DNA of 52,325 bases, from contig CAYSEF010000009.1 in NCBI GenBank assembly GCA_964430105.1, positions 1 through 52,325 of the forward strand, written 5' to 3'. The DNA is from UMGS1696 sp964430105. GTDB lineage: Bacteria; Bacillota; Clostridia; Oscillospirales; CAG-272. A program made the translations under genes and the position numbers. The notes under the pieces were generated by a model. It was not told where the DNA came from and ran no database searches. It saw nothing but the letters and a program-made list of their open reading frames with translations. Position 1 is the first letter of the stretch; each line of letters opens with the position of its first letter. Positions 1-8,597 of the stretch are shown here, one piece after another.

Positions 1-46
1 CGCAGAGTTCGAAACACTCAGGACATCGAAAAAGTTCCTCTTTTTG

Positions 47-80
47 GTACTTTTTCTCCTCGCTAAAGGAGAAAAAGTAC
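47..80. repeat. Perfect 14-bp inverted repeat (hairpin)
   Basis: Positions 47-60 are the exact reverse complement of 67-80, with a 6-base loop. No T-run follows on either strand, so it is not a standard intrinsic terminator. It lies outside any visible gene; bases 1-46 hold nothing I can identify. It may be one copy of a dispersed palindromic element, but no second copy is seen in this window. Confidence 0.6.
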
Positions 81-101
81 AGCTATACTCATGCAATATA
101 A

Positions 102-157
102 AAAGGACGTGTTGCAAATTACATTTTACATTTTTAAACGTAATGCAACACACCCAT
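102..157 (-). terminator. Intrinsic terminator of the HAD phosphatase/MATE operon
   Basis: On the minus strand a stem built from GTGTTGCA (109-116) and TGCAACAC (144-151), extended on both sides with a small bulge, is followed by five T. It sits just past the stop codon of the HAD phosphatase gene and ends that two-gene transcript. Confidence 0.75.
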
Positions 158-169
158 TTTTATTCTTTT

Positions 170-826
170 TCATTCCATGATCTCGTTATACACTTCATCT
201 GAATTTTTACAGAATATTGTCCCGCCGACTTCCTTTAATGTTTCAACATCACGGAAGCCCCACAGCACCGATATGCACGAGATACCTGCATTTTTTGAAG
301 TGAGCAAGTCTACCTCGGAATCTCCCACATAAACGCAGTCTGAAATTGCAACGCCAAGCTCATCGGCAGCCTTGAATACCATATCCGGACATGGCTTTCG
401 ACGTATTCCTTCAGATTCACGTTCGCCACAAACTACTTTTATATCAGGAAAATATTTCCTGCACAGTGTCACTGTTGCCTCATGCAGTTTATTAGACACG
501 ACCGCAACTCCGACTCCGTCGTTCATAAGTCGCTTAGTCAAGTCGATAACACCATCATACGGTTTGGTTTTGATTTCGGAATTTAAAGCATAGAATTTGC
601 GAAATTCCCGTATTGCTTCGTCACGATTTTTGTCATTCGCTCCGCCGGGTATCGCAAGCTCTATTAAGCGATCCACACCATTTCCGACAAATTGGCGTAC
701 TTCTTCCCTGCTTCTTCTCGGATAATTAAAAATATCCATCGTGTGATTGACAGCGTTCCAAAGATCATCGAGTGTATCCAGTAATGTTCCATCGAGATCA
801 AATATCACCGCTTTATATTTTGACAT
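170..826 (-). CDS. HAD-superfamily phosphatase, phosphoglycolate phosphatase-like
   Basis: A 218-residue HAD hydrolase of the Gph/PGMB type that removes phosphate from a small phosphorylated metabolite in the cytosol. The N-terminus carries the motif DLDGTLLDT with the nucleophile Asp and the acid/base Asp. It is followed by a helical cap (about residues 15-85), motif II around VVSNK, the motif III Lys near RRKPCPD, and the motif IV acidic pair in YVGDSEVD. The ATG at 826 is preferred over the upstream TTG because GAGGTGA lies four bases before it. The gene is second in a two-gene operon, 14 bases after the MATE transporter. The substrate cannot be read from the sequence; the Gph assignment is by resemblance and could equally be a pyrophosphatase PpaX-like enzyme. 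Confidence 0.85.
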   Translation of the reverse strand: MSKYKAVIFDLDGTLLDTLDDLWNAVNHTMDIFNYPRRSREEVRQFVGNGVDRLIELAIPGGANDKNRDEAIREFRKFYALNSEIKTKPYDGVIDLTKRLMNDGVGVAVVSNKLHEATVTLCRKYFPDIKVVCGERESEGIRRKPCPDMVFKAADELGVAISDCVYVGDSEVDLLTSKNAGISCISVLWGFRDVETLKEVGGTIFCKNSDEVYNEIME

Positions 827-840
827 CAAATCACCTCAAA

Positions 841-2223
841 TCATGAGACCTTTTCGGCTATCCATCCGGATTCTTTTGCTTTCTTTTTAACGGAACGCAG
901 TTTGATGAAGTAGAATACCAGATGTGCTGCAAATGTTATAGCCCAAGAAATCGGATAAGAAATGTACAGCATTACAAGTGTAGGAGTTGCCGCAAAAATG
1001 GTGTTTATCCAAACTATTCGCAATGCACATGAGCCGACAAGAGAGGTAATCATAGGAGTTATTGACATTCCAAGACCTCTCTGAGCGCCGACCATTACAT
1101 CCATACAGCCACAAAGGAAGTGGAATGATTCGATATATCTCAATCTCAGCATACCGAGCGGTATAGCTTCCGGATTATCGGGCAAATAGAATCCGAGGAG
1201 AGGCTCACCAAGGAAAATAATGGCATAACCAAACACAACACCCACTACAATAACGACAGCAAGGCAAGTGAATGTGACTTTATTGATACGATCATATTTT
1301 TTTGCACCAACATTTTGACCTACAAATGTCTGAGCAGCCTGGTGTACTGCATTCATTGCAGTCCAAACAAAGCCTTCAAGTGATGCGGCAGCTCCGTTTG
1401 CAGCCATTACCATAGAGCCGAACAGATTTACAGACGACTGAATGATTACATTGGATACTGCAAACAGCGAGCCTTGTATACCGGCAGGAAGTCCGATAAC
1501 GATGATTTTCTTCAACTTATCCATATGGATATGAAGCTTCTTTACGTCAAGCTTTATGCAGTCGTCACGATGCATTTGATATATCACGACCATAACTGCG
1601 GAAATAACCTGAGAAATAACTGTCGCCCATGCAACACCAGAAACACCCATACGAAATCCGGCAACAAATATGATATTCATAATTACATTTGACAAACCGG
1701 AAATCGTAAGGAATATCAAAGGACGCTTAGTATCGCCTACTGAACGAAGTATCGATGCACCAAAGTTGTAAATAAGGTTTGCAGGCATACCTATAAAGAA
1801 TATCTTCAAATATGTTGTGGACAGTGGCAGAACATCTTCAGGCGAATCCATCCAAACAAGAAATGTTCTCGAAAAAACAAATCCAAATATTCCTACGATA
1901 AGACCTGCAACTATAGCAACAAGATACGACGTATGTACGGTTTTCTGAACACCCTTGTCATCTTTAGCACCATAGTCATGTGATATCGTAACAGCCGCAC
2001 CAACAGCAAGTCCCATTGAAACATTTGTCAACAAATTCACCAAAGATCCAACGGAGCTTACCGCTGCAAGAGCGTTTTTTCCGTCAAAACGTCCGACAAT
2101 AATACTATCGACAGAATTGTAGAGAAGCTGTAAAAATCCCGTCAACATAAGCGGGACTATAAACTTAATTATTTGTATCGTAAGTGGCCCCTCAGTAAGG
2201 GAATTTTTCTTCGTTTCAGCCAT
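841..2223 (-). CDS. MATE family multidrug/Na+ efflux transporter
   Basis: A 460-residue integral membrane protein with about twelve hydrophobic segments in two pseudo-repeats, of normal MATE length. The N-terminus has the family signature region PLMLTGFLQLLYNSVDSIIVGRF and following ALAAVSSVGS. Such proteins export cationic drugs or metabolites in exchange for Na+ or H+; the substrate here is unknown. The start is the ATG at 2223, with GGAG six bases upstream. In-frame TTG (2244) and ATG (2235) codons further upstream lack a ribosome site. The gene is the first of an operon with the HAD phosphatase and has its own promoter at 2284-2312. Confidence 0.9.
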   Translation of the reverse strand: MAETKKNSLTEGPLTIQIIKFIVPLMLTGFLQLLYNSVDSIIVGRFDGKNALAAVSSVGSLVNLLTNVSMGLAVGAAVTISHDYGAKDDKGVQKTVHTSYLVAIVAGLIVGIFGFVFSRTFLVWMDSPEDVLPLSTTYLKIFFIGMPANLIYNFGASILRSVGDTKRPLIFLTISGLSNVIMNIIFVAGFRMGVSGVAWATVISQVISAVMVVIYQMHRDDCIKLDVKKLHIHMDKLKKIIVIGLPAGIQGSLFAVSNVIIQSSVNLFGSMVMAANGAAASLEGFVWTAMNAVHQAAQTFVGQNVGAKKYDRINKVTFTCLAVVIVVGVVFGYAIIFLGEPLLGFYLPDNPEAIPLGMLRLRYIESFHFLCGCMDVMVGAQRGLGMSITPMITSLVGSCALRIVWINTIFAATPTLVMLYISYPISWAITFAAHLVFYFIKLRSVKKKAKESGWIAEKVS

Positions 2224-2283
2224 GAATTGCTCCATTTCTTTCAAATATTATACGTTTATTCGTCATTTTTTGTATCAGCTAAG

Positions 2284-2312
2284 ATTATATCATGCGAAAG
2301 TTCAAAAAACAA
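2284..2312 (-). promoter_or_regulatory. Sigma-A-type promoter of the MATE/HAD operon
   Basis: On the minus strand TTGTTT (2312-2307) and TATAAT (2289-2284) are separated by exactly 17 bases. Transcription would start near 2277, giving a leader of about 54 bases before the MATE start codon. Confidence 0.7.
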
Positions 2313-2390
2313 TGGTATTTCACACAGTTTTTACATTTCCAAATGAGAGTAGCTTTCACAAAAAAACGAATATAAAAAGCATTTTCAAGC

Positions 2391-2438
2391 AAAAAAGACT
2401 GCTGCACTAAGGAACGTAATTTCCGAAATGCAACAGTC
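2391..2438 (-). terminator. Intrinsic terminator after the esterase gene
   Basis: An imperfect stem (GACTG.TGCA paired with TGCAACAGTC, plus an inner GGAA/TTCC) is followed on the minus strand by six T. It closes the hisS-aspS-esterase transcript. Confidence 0.75.
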
Positions 2439-2449
2439 CGTATTTATTA

Positions 2450-3238
2450 TTATTTTTCAAGCCATCCTATATAGGTAAGCCAGTTTTCGAGAAGCTTTGC
2501 CCACTGTGCTACATGAGGTGCATTTTCAGCCAATCCAAGACCATGATTACCATGTGGAAAAACGTGCAATTCATGTGGAATATTGTGCTGTCTGAGTGCC
2601 TCTGCATAGAGATAGCTGTTGATCACATTGACCGCACCATCATCTGATGTATGCCACAAAAATGCAGGTGGTGTACTATCTTTTACAATGAGGTCGGGAG
2701 AATACTTCGCAAAATCTGTTACTGTTTCCCCAAGGAGATTTTTATAGCTTCCAACGTGTGCTATTTTTTTCTCGTCAGGCATATGAATAACGGGATAGCA
2801 AAGTATCGTTGCGTTCGGGATAGGATCTACCTTATCTATCTCATCCTCGCTCTCGAACTCAATTGGATCTGTATAAGTCGAAATCAGTGCAGCAAGATGA
2901 CCGCCTGCCGACGAACCCATTACAGCGATTTTTTCAGGTGACACACCGAACTTTTCAGCATTTTTACGCACAAATCTAACAGAGCGTCGTGCATCAAGCA
3001 ACGGAAGAGGGAAATAATGCGGTGCAACTCTGTACTGGCACACAAAAGCATCCATGCCAATACTATTTAGATATTCCGCATAACCTCTGCCTTCATGCCC
3101 TGCTCTCATCGTATATCCTCCACCAGGAAAGATAACAACAGTAGCATCTGTCTTTTTATTTTCGGCCGGATAATATTCAAGAACCGGAGTTTCATTACAC
3201 AGTCCCGGAACTTTTTCCCACATTTGATATATCGTCAT
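2450..3238 (-). CDS. Alpha/beta hydrolase, BD-FAE/acetylxylan-esterase-like
   Basis: A 262-residue alpha/beta hydrolase of the group annotated as BD-FAE or acetyl esterase, which deacylate xylan-derived sugars or small esters. It shows the oxyanion motif FPGGGY (residues 38-43), the nucleophile elbow GSSAGG with Ser110, a candidate catalytic Asp in HTSDDG and the catalytic His in FPHGNHG near the C-terminus. There is no signal peptide, so it acts on substrates already taken up. The start is the ATG at 3238, with a full AGGAGG just upstream. It lies 97 bases after aspS and shares its terminator. The substrate (acetyl, feruloyl or peptide ester) is not determinable from the sequence. Confidence 0.8.
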   Translation of the reverse strand: MTIYQMWEKVPGLCNETPVLEYYPAENKKTDATVVIFPGGGYTMRAGHEGRGYAEYLNSIGMDAFVCQYRVAPHYFPLPLLDARRSVRFVRKNAEKFGVSPEKIAVMGSSAGGHLAALISTYTDPIEFESEDEIDKVDPIPNATILCYPVIHMPDEKKIAHVGSYKNLLGETVTDFAKYSPDLIVKDSTPPAFLWHTSDDGAVNVINSYLYAEALRQHNIPHELHVFPHGNHGLGLAENAPHVAQWAKLLENWLTYIGWLEK

Positions 3239-3335
3239 ATTTCCTCCTGCTTTCGGCATATATAGACTATATTTTTACGCAATCTGTGACTGCAGATGTA
3301 GCTTCAACAAACAGCTTAGACAGCTCAGCTTATAT

Positions 3336-5132
3336 TTATTCGTCGTCTTCTTCCTGTGCAACAACGGCAATTCCAAGTTCCTCAAGAGCCTTGGGGTCAG
3401 CAACTGCAGGACACTTTGAAAGAAGCTCGGATGCGTTCTGAACCTTCGGGAATGCAATTACGTCACGAATATCTTCAAGACCAAGAAGGAGTGTTACAAC
3501 TCTGTCAAGGCCAAATGCAAGACCGCCGTGCGGAGGTACACCGTATTTGAATGCTTCGAGAAGGAATCCAAACTTTTCGTCAGCTTCTTCTTCACCTATA
3601 CCAAGAACCTTGAACATTCTTGTCTGAAGCTCTGTTGTATGGATTCTGATAGAACCACCGCCAAGCTCTGTGCCATTAAGTACGCAGTCATACGCTCTCG
3701 CACGAACAGCTCCGGGATCGGATTCAAGCAAAGGCAGGTCTTCTTCCATAGGCATTGTGAATGGGTGATGCATTGCATAGAAACGTCCATCTTCTTCGGA
3801 ATACTCGAGAAGCGGGAATTCAGTTACCCAAAGGAAGTTAAACTTTGATTTATCGATAATGCCAAGTCTCTTAGCAACTTCACAACGAAGTGCACCGAGA
3901 GAATCATATACAACTTTATTCTTAGCTGCAACGATAAGCGCAAGGTCGCCTTCTTTTACATTCATCTTTTCAAGGATAGCGTTGATCTCGTCCTCGTTCA
4001 TGAACTTTGCAAATGAGGAGGTAGGTGCGCCTGCTGTATTCTTATACCATGCAAGGCCCTTTGCTCCATAGGTTTTAACGAATTCAACGAGAGAATCTAT
4101 CTCCTTACGAGTCATCTTCGCGCCACCCTCAACAGTGATACCACGAACAGAACCGCCATCAGCTACAGCACCTGCGAAAACAGAGAATCCGCAATCTTTT
4201 ACAAGCTCGGAAATATCGCAAAGCTCCATGCCAAAACGTGTATCCGGTTTATCTGAGCCATAACGGTTCATAGCTTCCTTCCAGGTCATGCGCGGGAAAG
4301 GAGTTTCAAGATCAGTGTGCATAAAATCTCTGAACAGTGTCTTGAGATATCCTTCATTCATTGCGATGATATCTTCTTCATCGGAGAAGGACATTTCAAG
4401 GTCGATCTGAGTAAATTCAGGCTGACGGTCTGCACGAAGGTCTTCGTCACGGAAGCAACGTGCTATCTGGATATAGCGGTCGAAGCCTGAATACATGAGA
4501 AGCTGCTTATAAAGCTGAGGAGACTGCGGGAGAGCATAGAATTTACCCTGATGAACACGGCTGGGAACGAGATAGTCTCTTGCACCTTCCGGAGTAGGCT
4601 TAATAAGGCATGGTGTTTCGATATCGATAAATCCGTTATCGGCAAAATAATTGCGAGTGATCTTAACGATTTCGGAACGTGCGATGATATTTCTCTGAAG
4701 GTCAGGACGGCGAAGATCGAGATAGCGGTGCTTGAGTCTAAGTTCAGGCTTAACATCGCTTTTTTCAACGATAGCGAACGGAGGTGTCTGTGCTGTGGAC
4801 AGAATTTTAAGGGAATCAACATAAACTTCGATTTCACCTGTAGGAATGTTTTTGTTGATAGCACCTTCGCCTCTTGAACGTACTGTACCATGAGCTGAAA
4901 GTACATATTCAGCACGAATACCGAATGCTTTATCGAATATTTCACGATCTGTAGCATCGTCGAATGCAAGCTGAACGATACCTGTTCTGTCTCTGAGGTC
5001 AATGAAGATAAGGCTGCCAAGGTCACGCTGTCTTTGGCACCAACCTGTAACGGTAACTTCTTCGCCAATGTTAGCGGAGGTCAAGGTACCGCAGTAATTT
5101 GTTCTTTTATCTGCTTTGGTAAATGATTCCAT
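3336..5132 (-). CDS. aspS: Aspartate-tRNA ligase
   Basis: A 598-residue class II aminoacyl-tRNA synthetase of bacterial type that charges tRNA-Asp with aspartate. The order is an N-terminal OB-fold anticodon-binding domain (about residues 1-110), catalytic domain with motif 2 region CFRDEDLRADRQPEFTQ, the bacterial GAD insertion, and motif 3 GLAFGLDR near residue 540. The length is typical. It lies downstream of hisS and a small HAD gene, the common Firmicutes pairing of hisS with aspS. The ribosome site AAAGGA is 12 bases before the ATG. A 143-base gap separates it from the preceding gene and contains a possible minicistron. I see no T-box upstream. Confidence 0.97.
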   Translation of the reverse strand: MESFTKADKRTNYCGTLTSANIGEEVTVTGWCQRQRDLGSLIFIDLRDRTGIVQLAFDDATDREIFDKAFGIRAEYVLSAHGTVRSRGEGAINKNIPTGEIEVYVDSLKILSTAQTPPFAIVEKSDVKPELRLKHRYLDLRRPDLQRNIIARSEIVKITRNYFADNGFIDIETPCLIKPTPEGARDYLVPSRVHQGKFYALPQSPQLYKQLLMYSGFDRYIQIARCFRDEDLRADRQPEFTQIDLEMSFSDEEDIIAMNEGYLKTLFRDFMHTDLETPFPRMTWKEAMNRYGSDKPDTRFGMELCDISELVKDCGFSVFAGAVADGGSVRGITVEGGAKMTRKEIDSLVEFVKTYGAKGLAWYKNTAGAPTSSFAKFMNEDEINAILEKMNVKEGDLALIVAAKNKVVYDSLGALRCEVAKRLGIIDKSKFNFLWVTEFPLLEYSEEDGRFYAMHHPFTMPMEEDLPLLESDPGAVRARAYDCVLNGTELGGGSIRIHTTELQTRMFKVLGIGEEEADEKFGFLLEAFKYGVPPHGGLAFGLDRVVTLLLGLEDIRDVIAFPKVQNASELLSKCPAVADPKALEELGIAVVAQEEDDE

Positions 5133-5195
5133 GATTTTATATAATCCTTTCGGGTAGTTGACAAGTTAGATCAATTTTTTTATACGTTTCAAACA

Positions 5196-5246
5196 TCATT
5201 TGTGTTGATACTTAATATCCATTCCGGAATGATCTGTATTCCGCAT
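5196..5246 (-). CDS. Possible 16-residue minicistron in the aspS leader
   Basis: On the minus strand AGGGGAG, 8 bases before an ATG at 5246, opens a reading frame translated as MRNTDHSGMDIKYQHK. Within it lies the perfect 10-base palindrome ATTCCGGAAT (5221-5230). It has two Asp and two His codons in a gap between hisS/HAD and aspS, which would fit a leader peptide, but there is no terminator-like hairpin to regulate. It may be chance. Confidence 0.25.
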   Translation of the reverse strand: MRNTDHSGMDIKYQHK

Positions 5247-5275
5247 GATACCACTCCCCTTCAATGGGCAAGTTA

Positions 5276-5719
5276 TTATAATCCAAGAAACTCCACTATT
5301 TCACCGAGGTCTTCATATACCGCATCGGCACCTGCCTTAGTATAGAATTCCTTTGTAAAGTGAGTGCGAGCTGCAACGACCTGCATACCGCATCTTTTTG
5401 CTATTTTAACACCTACAGCGGAAGCTGTGCATACAACAGTTTTTTCGGCAGTTGTACCTGCTTCCTTAGCGGATGCTTCAAATCCTTCACCGTAATGAGC
5501 GGTGGAAATAATAGAGCTGAAAATATCTGCGTTAATTTCAGCTTCAGCAAGAAGTGTTTTTACTTTTTCAGTCGGAAGGTCTGAAATGACTGCACACTTA
5601 ACCTCTGTTTCAGCGATGACTTCAAGCATTTTTTCAGTCCACGGAAGCTTTACGCCATCATGAGTAAGAGTACCTTCCATATCGAATATTATAAGCTCTT
5701 TATCTGTTATCTCGTACAT
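5276..5719 (-). CDS. Small HAD-like protein with altered acid/base residue
   Basis: A 147-residue protein with the HAD core only and no real cap domain. The first motif reads DMEGTLT: the nucleophile Asp13 is present, but the usual second Asp (general acid/base) is Glu15. Motif II may be the VISD segment near residue 45. The following Lys and the terminal acidic motif IV are hard to place. The gene lies 42 bases after hisS and upstream of aspS in the same transcript, so it is expressed with tRNA charging enzymes. A phosphatase function is uncertain; it might be a weak or specialised phosphotransferase or a non-catalytic HAD. No strong ribosome site is seen before its ATG, which suggests translational coupling or low expression. 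Confidence 0.7.
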   Translation of the reverse strand: MYEITDKELIIFDMEGTLTHDGVKLPWTEKMLEVIAETEVKCAVISDLPTEKVKTLLAEAEINADIFSSIISTAHYGEGFEASAKEAGTTAEKTVVCTASAVGVKIAKRCGMQVVAARTHFTKEFYTKAGADAVYEDLGEIVEFLGL

Positions 5720-5761
5720 AATACAACCATTTATTTTATTATCGGCAATTATCAGTCGTTT

Positions 5762-7024
5762 TTACTGCTTCGACTTGATAAAGTCAACTATATTATTTAT
5801 ATCTATTTCTGTCTGCTCAGATGTTGCCATTTCTTTAACTACAGCCTTGCCGGATTCAATTTCGCTATCTCCGAGCATGAGAACGAATCTCGCTGAAATT
5901 TTATCTGCGTACTTCATCTGTGCCTTAAGACTTCTGCCCATAATATCGCAGTCTGCATTTATACCTGCTTCACGAAGTTCGGATGTTATCTGAGCAGCAC
6001 GAACTGCCGCCGCACTTCCCATTGATGCGATGTATAATTCAGGAATTGCAAGGGCGGGGATCTCGATACCGTTCTGCTTCATCGCAAGAATGATACGAGT
6101 AATACCCATACCAAAGCCTATGCCTGCCATCTTCGGGCCACCAAGCTCCTCCATAAGACCGTCGTAGCGACCACCGCCACATACTGTACTCTGAGCACCG
6201 ATACCCTCTGCGATAAATTCAAACACGGTTCTGGTGTAATAATCAAGTCCACGAACGATATGCGGATCAATAACATACTCAATTCCGCAAGCATCAAGAT
6301 ATGCTCTCAGCTCATCAAAATGCGCCTGACAATCAGGGCAAAGATTATCAATGGTTTTAGGAGCAACTTCGCCTACTTTTTTACAGGAATCGTTCTTACA
6401 GTCGAGAACTCTGAGCGGATTAGCTTCAAGTCTGTCAAGGCAAGTATCACAAAGCTCATCGGAATGTGCACGAAGATAATTTTTGAGATTCTCACGATAA
6501 GTAGGACGGCATTCCGGACAACCGATGGAATTGATATGAAGCTTGACGTTTTTCAGACCAAGCTCTTTCATAACGGTATTGCCAAGAGAAATGATTGTAA
6601 AATCTGCGCCTGCATTAGGTGCACCAAACATTTCAACACCGAACTGAACAAATTCACGGCTACGTCCTGCTTCCGGCTTTTCATAGCGGAAACAGTTTAT
6701 AACGTAAAAATGCTTAAGTGGGAGAGTATCTGTTGCCTTACCGTTTTCGATTATAGCTCTTGCAACGGATGCGGTACCCTCAGGACGAAGTGCATAAACT
6801 GTGCCCTCTTTATCGGTGAAAGAGTACATTTCCTTTTGAACAACGTCCGTAGTTTCGCCCACGCCACGCTTAAAAAGACCGATTTCCTCAAACATAGGTG
6901 TTTTGATCTCTGTAAATCCAAAGCGTTCGGCAACATTGCGTACTTTATTTTCTATATAGTTCCACGCAAACACATCAGGTGCCATAACATCCATCGTACC
7001 GCGTGGTTTGATTATCTTTTCCAT
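5762..7024 (-). CDS. hisS: Histidine-tRNA ligase
   Basis: A 420-residue class II synthetase that attaches histidine to tRNA-His. The N-terminus (IIKPRGTMDVMAPD) and motif 2 (FRYEKPEAGRSREFVQFG) are characteristic. The His-binding element is GLDYYTRTVFEF, and motif 3 lies near AGIGFGMGITR. A cysteine-containing insertion (CPECR, CDTC, CPDCQ, about residues 160-230) is found in many clostridial HisRS and suggests a bound zinc. The C-terminal 100 residues form the anticodon-binding domain. GGGAG precedes the ATG. It is first in its transcript, with a near-consensus promoter about 50 bases upstream and therefore no room for a T-box. Confidence 0.97.
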   Translation of the reverse strand: MEKIIKPRGTMDVMAPDVFAWNYIENKVRNVAERFGFTEIKTPMFEEIGLFKRGVGETTDVVQKEMYSFTDKEGTVYALRPEGTASVARAIIENGKATDTLPLKHFYVINCFRYEKPEAGRSREFVQFGVEMFGAPNAGADFTIISLGNTVMKELGLKNVKLHINSIGCPECRPTYRENLKNYLRAHSDELCDTCLDRLEANPLRVLDCKNDSCKKVGEVAPKTIDNLCPDCQAHFDELRAYLDACGIEYVIDPHIVRGLDYYTRTVFEFIAEGIGAQSTVCGGGRYDGLMEELGGPKMAGIGFGMGITRIILAMKQNGIEIPALAIPELYIASMGSAAAVRAAQITSELREAGINADCDIMGRSLKAQMKYADKISARFVLMLGDSEIESGKAVVKEMATSEQTEIDINNIVDFIKSKQ

Positions 7025-7073
7025 AAAAACTCCCGTATTTTATTATGATTAAATATAATTCTCTTAATTATTT

Positions 7074-7102
7074 AGTATACCAAATCCTGTCGGAATTATC
7101 AA
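7074..7102 (-). promoter_or_regulatory. Strong promoter of the hisS-HAD-aspS-esterase transcript
   Basis: TTGATA (7102-7097) and TATACT (7079-7074) on the minus strand are separated by 17 bases. The start site would be near 7067, giving a leader of about 43 bases that is too short for a T-box. Confidence 0.75.
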
Positions 7103-7165
7103 GTGGCAAAGTGTTATTTTTCGGAGAAATGTCGATATTTCTGTTGTATATTTCGCGGAAACAGA

Positions 7166-7204
7166 AAAATCCCCCTAAACGCATATACAGTTCAGGGGGA
7201 TTTT
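7166..7204. terminator. Terminator of the amidohydrolase gene
   Basis: An 11-bp perfect stem (AAAATCCCCCT with AGGGGGATTTT) and 17-base loop give a run of T on the minus strand, 45 bases past the amidohydrolase stop codon. The arms would also terminate in the other direction. Confidence 0.85.
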
Positions 7205-7248
7205 GTTTATATTCTTTTAATCACTTTTTGAAATTATTTATGCTCCGC

Positions 7249-8394
7249 TCAGCCAACGAGTACTTCTCCATCAAGTATAACCTTGACTACCTTGGAATCG
7301 CTGACAAGTGCATCGCCATCCATAAGAACGATATCCGCATCCTTGCCAACTTCAAGAGAACCTACTTTATCCTCGATACCAATATGCTTTGCGGGGTTGA
7401 TAGTAATAGCACGAAGCGCATCGAAAGGATCCATACCGGCTTTAACGGCAAGTCCGGCACAGAGAGGGAGATATTCCTGAGGAATAACAGGTGCATCGGT
7501 GATTATGCTGACCTGCAAGCCTGCATTTGCAAGAATTCCGGGAGTATCGAATGTTTTATTGAACAGTTCAAGCTTACTTGCGCTTGTAAGAGAAGGTCCT
7601 ACAGCAACAGGCCAGCCTGCACGAACAAGCTCCTTAACGATCAAATGGCCTTCTGTACAATGCTCGATAGTAAGCTTTACGCCAAATTCCTTTGCAATAC
7701 GTATTGCAGTACAAATGTCATCGGCACGATGTGCGTGTGCTTTCAAAGGAATTTCACCACGCATTACAGGAATAAGAGCCTCCATTTTCATATCAAATCC
7801 AGGCTTCTTTGACGGGTCATCGGCTGCTGCATCCTTCTTTTCAAGATATTCACGAGCCTTGAACAGGGTTTCACGAAGCTTTGCTGCTGTAGTCATTCTC
7901 GCAGACACGCCCTTTGAAGAATAGCATCTCTTGGGATTCTCGCCAAAAGCACACTTCATGGCAACAGGATCCTTTACGATCATATCGTCAACACAAGTTC
8001 CGTTTGTCTTTACGGCGATGAATGTACCACCGATAACATTTGAGCTTCCGGGGCCTGTACAAATAGTTGTAACACCGGCAGCAAGAGCCATTTCAATATG
8101 CTTTTCCATCGGATTGAAGCTGTCGATAGCACGCAGCTGAGGTGTGATAGCATCGTTGTACTCGTTGTAATCCTGTCCTACGCCACCCATACCGTAATTA
8201 TCAAGTCCGATATGTCCGTGTGCTTCAATAAATCCGGGATAAACACGCAATCCTGTCGCATCAATCACATCCTCACCCTCGAGAGGGAGAAGCATTTCGG
8301 CAATTTTCGCGATTTTTCCGTCCATCACACGAATATCGCCTATGTATGGTTCGCGATTCACTGCGTCGTATATAGTTCCGTTTTTGATAAGCAT
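7249..8394 (-). CDS. Metal-dependent amidohydrolase, imidazolonepropionase-like
   Basis: A 381-residue amidohydrolase-superfamily enzyme. The N- and C-terminal segments form the composite beta-sandwich, and the barrel between holds the metal site. HGH in FIEAHGHIG gives the two His ligands near residue 60. Later His residues lie in AHAHRAD and IEHCTEG, and the last metal Asp is in ITDAPV. The C-terminus has the usual KVGSLEVGKDADIVL signature. It cleaves a cyclic or linear amide, but the substrate cannot be told. The ATG at 8394 is preferred: GGAGG lies eight bases upstream, whereas it is only two from the in-frame TTG at 8400. It is monocistronic, with promoter and terminator both visible. 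Confidence 0.88.
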   Translation of the reverse strand: MLIKNGTIYDAVNREPYIGDIRVMDGKIAKIAEMLLPLEGEDVIDATGLRVYPGFIEAHGHIGLDNYGMGGVGQDYNEYNDAITPQLRAIDSFNPMEKHIEMALAAGVTTICTGPGSSNVIGGTFIAVKTNGTCVDDMIVKDPVAMKCAFGENPKRCYSSKGVSARMTTAAKLRETLFKAREYLEKKDAAADDPSKKPGFDMKMEALIPVMRGEIPLKAHAHRADDICTAIRIAKEFGVKLTIEHCTEGHLIVKELVRAGWPVAVGPSLTSASKLELFNKTFDTPGILANAGLQVSIITDAPVIPQEYLPLCAGLAVKAGMDPFDALRAITINPAKHIGIEDKVGSLEVGKDADIVLMDGDALVSDSKVVKVILDGEVLVG

Positions 8395-8430
8395 GGTCAA
8401 ATCCTCCGAAAATTATTTTCTCACAGCATC

Positions 8431-8459
8431 ATTATACAACATTCACAAAAATTATGCAA
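8431..8459 (-). promoter_or_regulatory. Promoter of the amidohydrolase gene
   Basis: TTGCAT (8459-8454) and a consensus TATAAT (8436-8431) on the minus strand with a 17-base spacer. Transcription would start near 8424. It is divergent from the aminotransferase promoter about 65 bases away. Confidence 0.7.
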
Positions 8460-8524
8460 TACATTAACCAAAAATTATACTATAGAAAATAACTTTCTCT
8501 GTATAAATCTTCATATTATCAGTC

Positions 8525-8553
8525 TTGTATTTTTGCATCATTTATGGTAGAAT
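8525..8553 (+). promoter_or_regulatory. Promoter of the aminotransferase gene
   Basis: TTGTAT (8525-8530) and TAGAAT (8548-8553) are separated by 17 bases. The start site would be near 8560, about 38 bases before the start codon. Confidence 0.7.
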
Positions 8554-8597
8554 ATTTTTGATTAAGATTTATCCTCTCAAAAGGAGTACATAATGTT

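Noticed and set aside
6260..7048. Open frame of 262 codons on the plus strand
   Set aside because: It is antisense to hisS, with no promoter, ribosome site or domain; a shadow of the synthetase gene.
7025..7165. T-box riboswitch before hisS
   Set aside because: The promoter is too close to the start codon for a T-box, and no T-box sequence (GGTGGxACCGCG type) or specifier stem is present.
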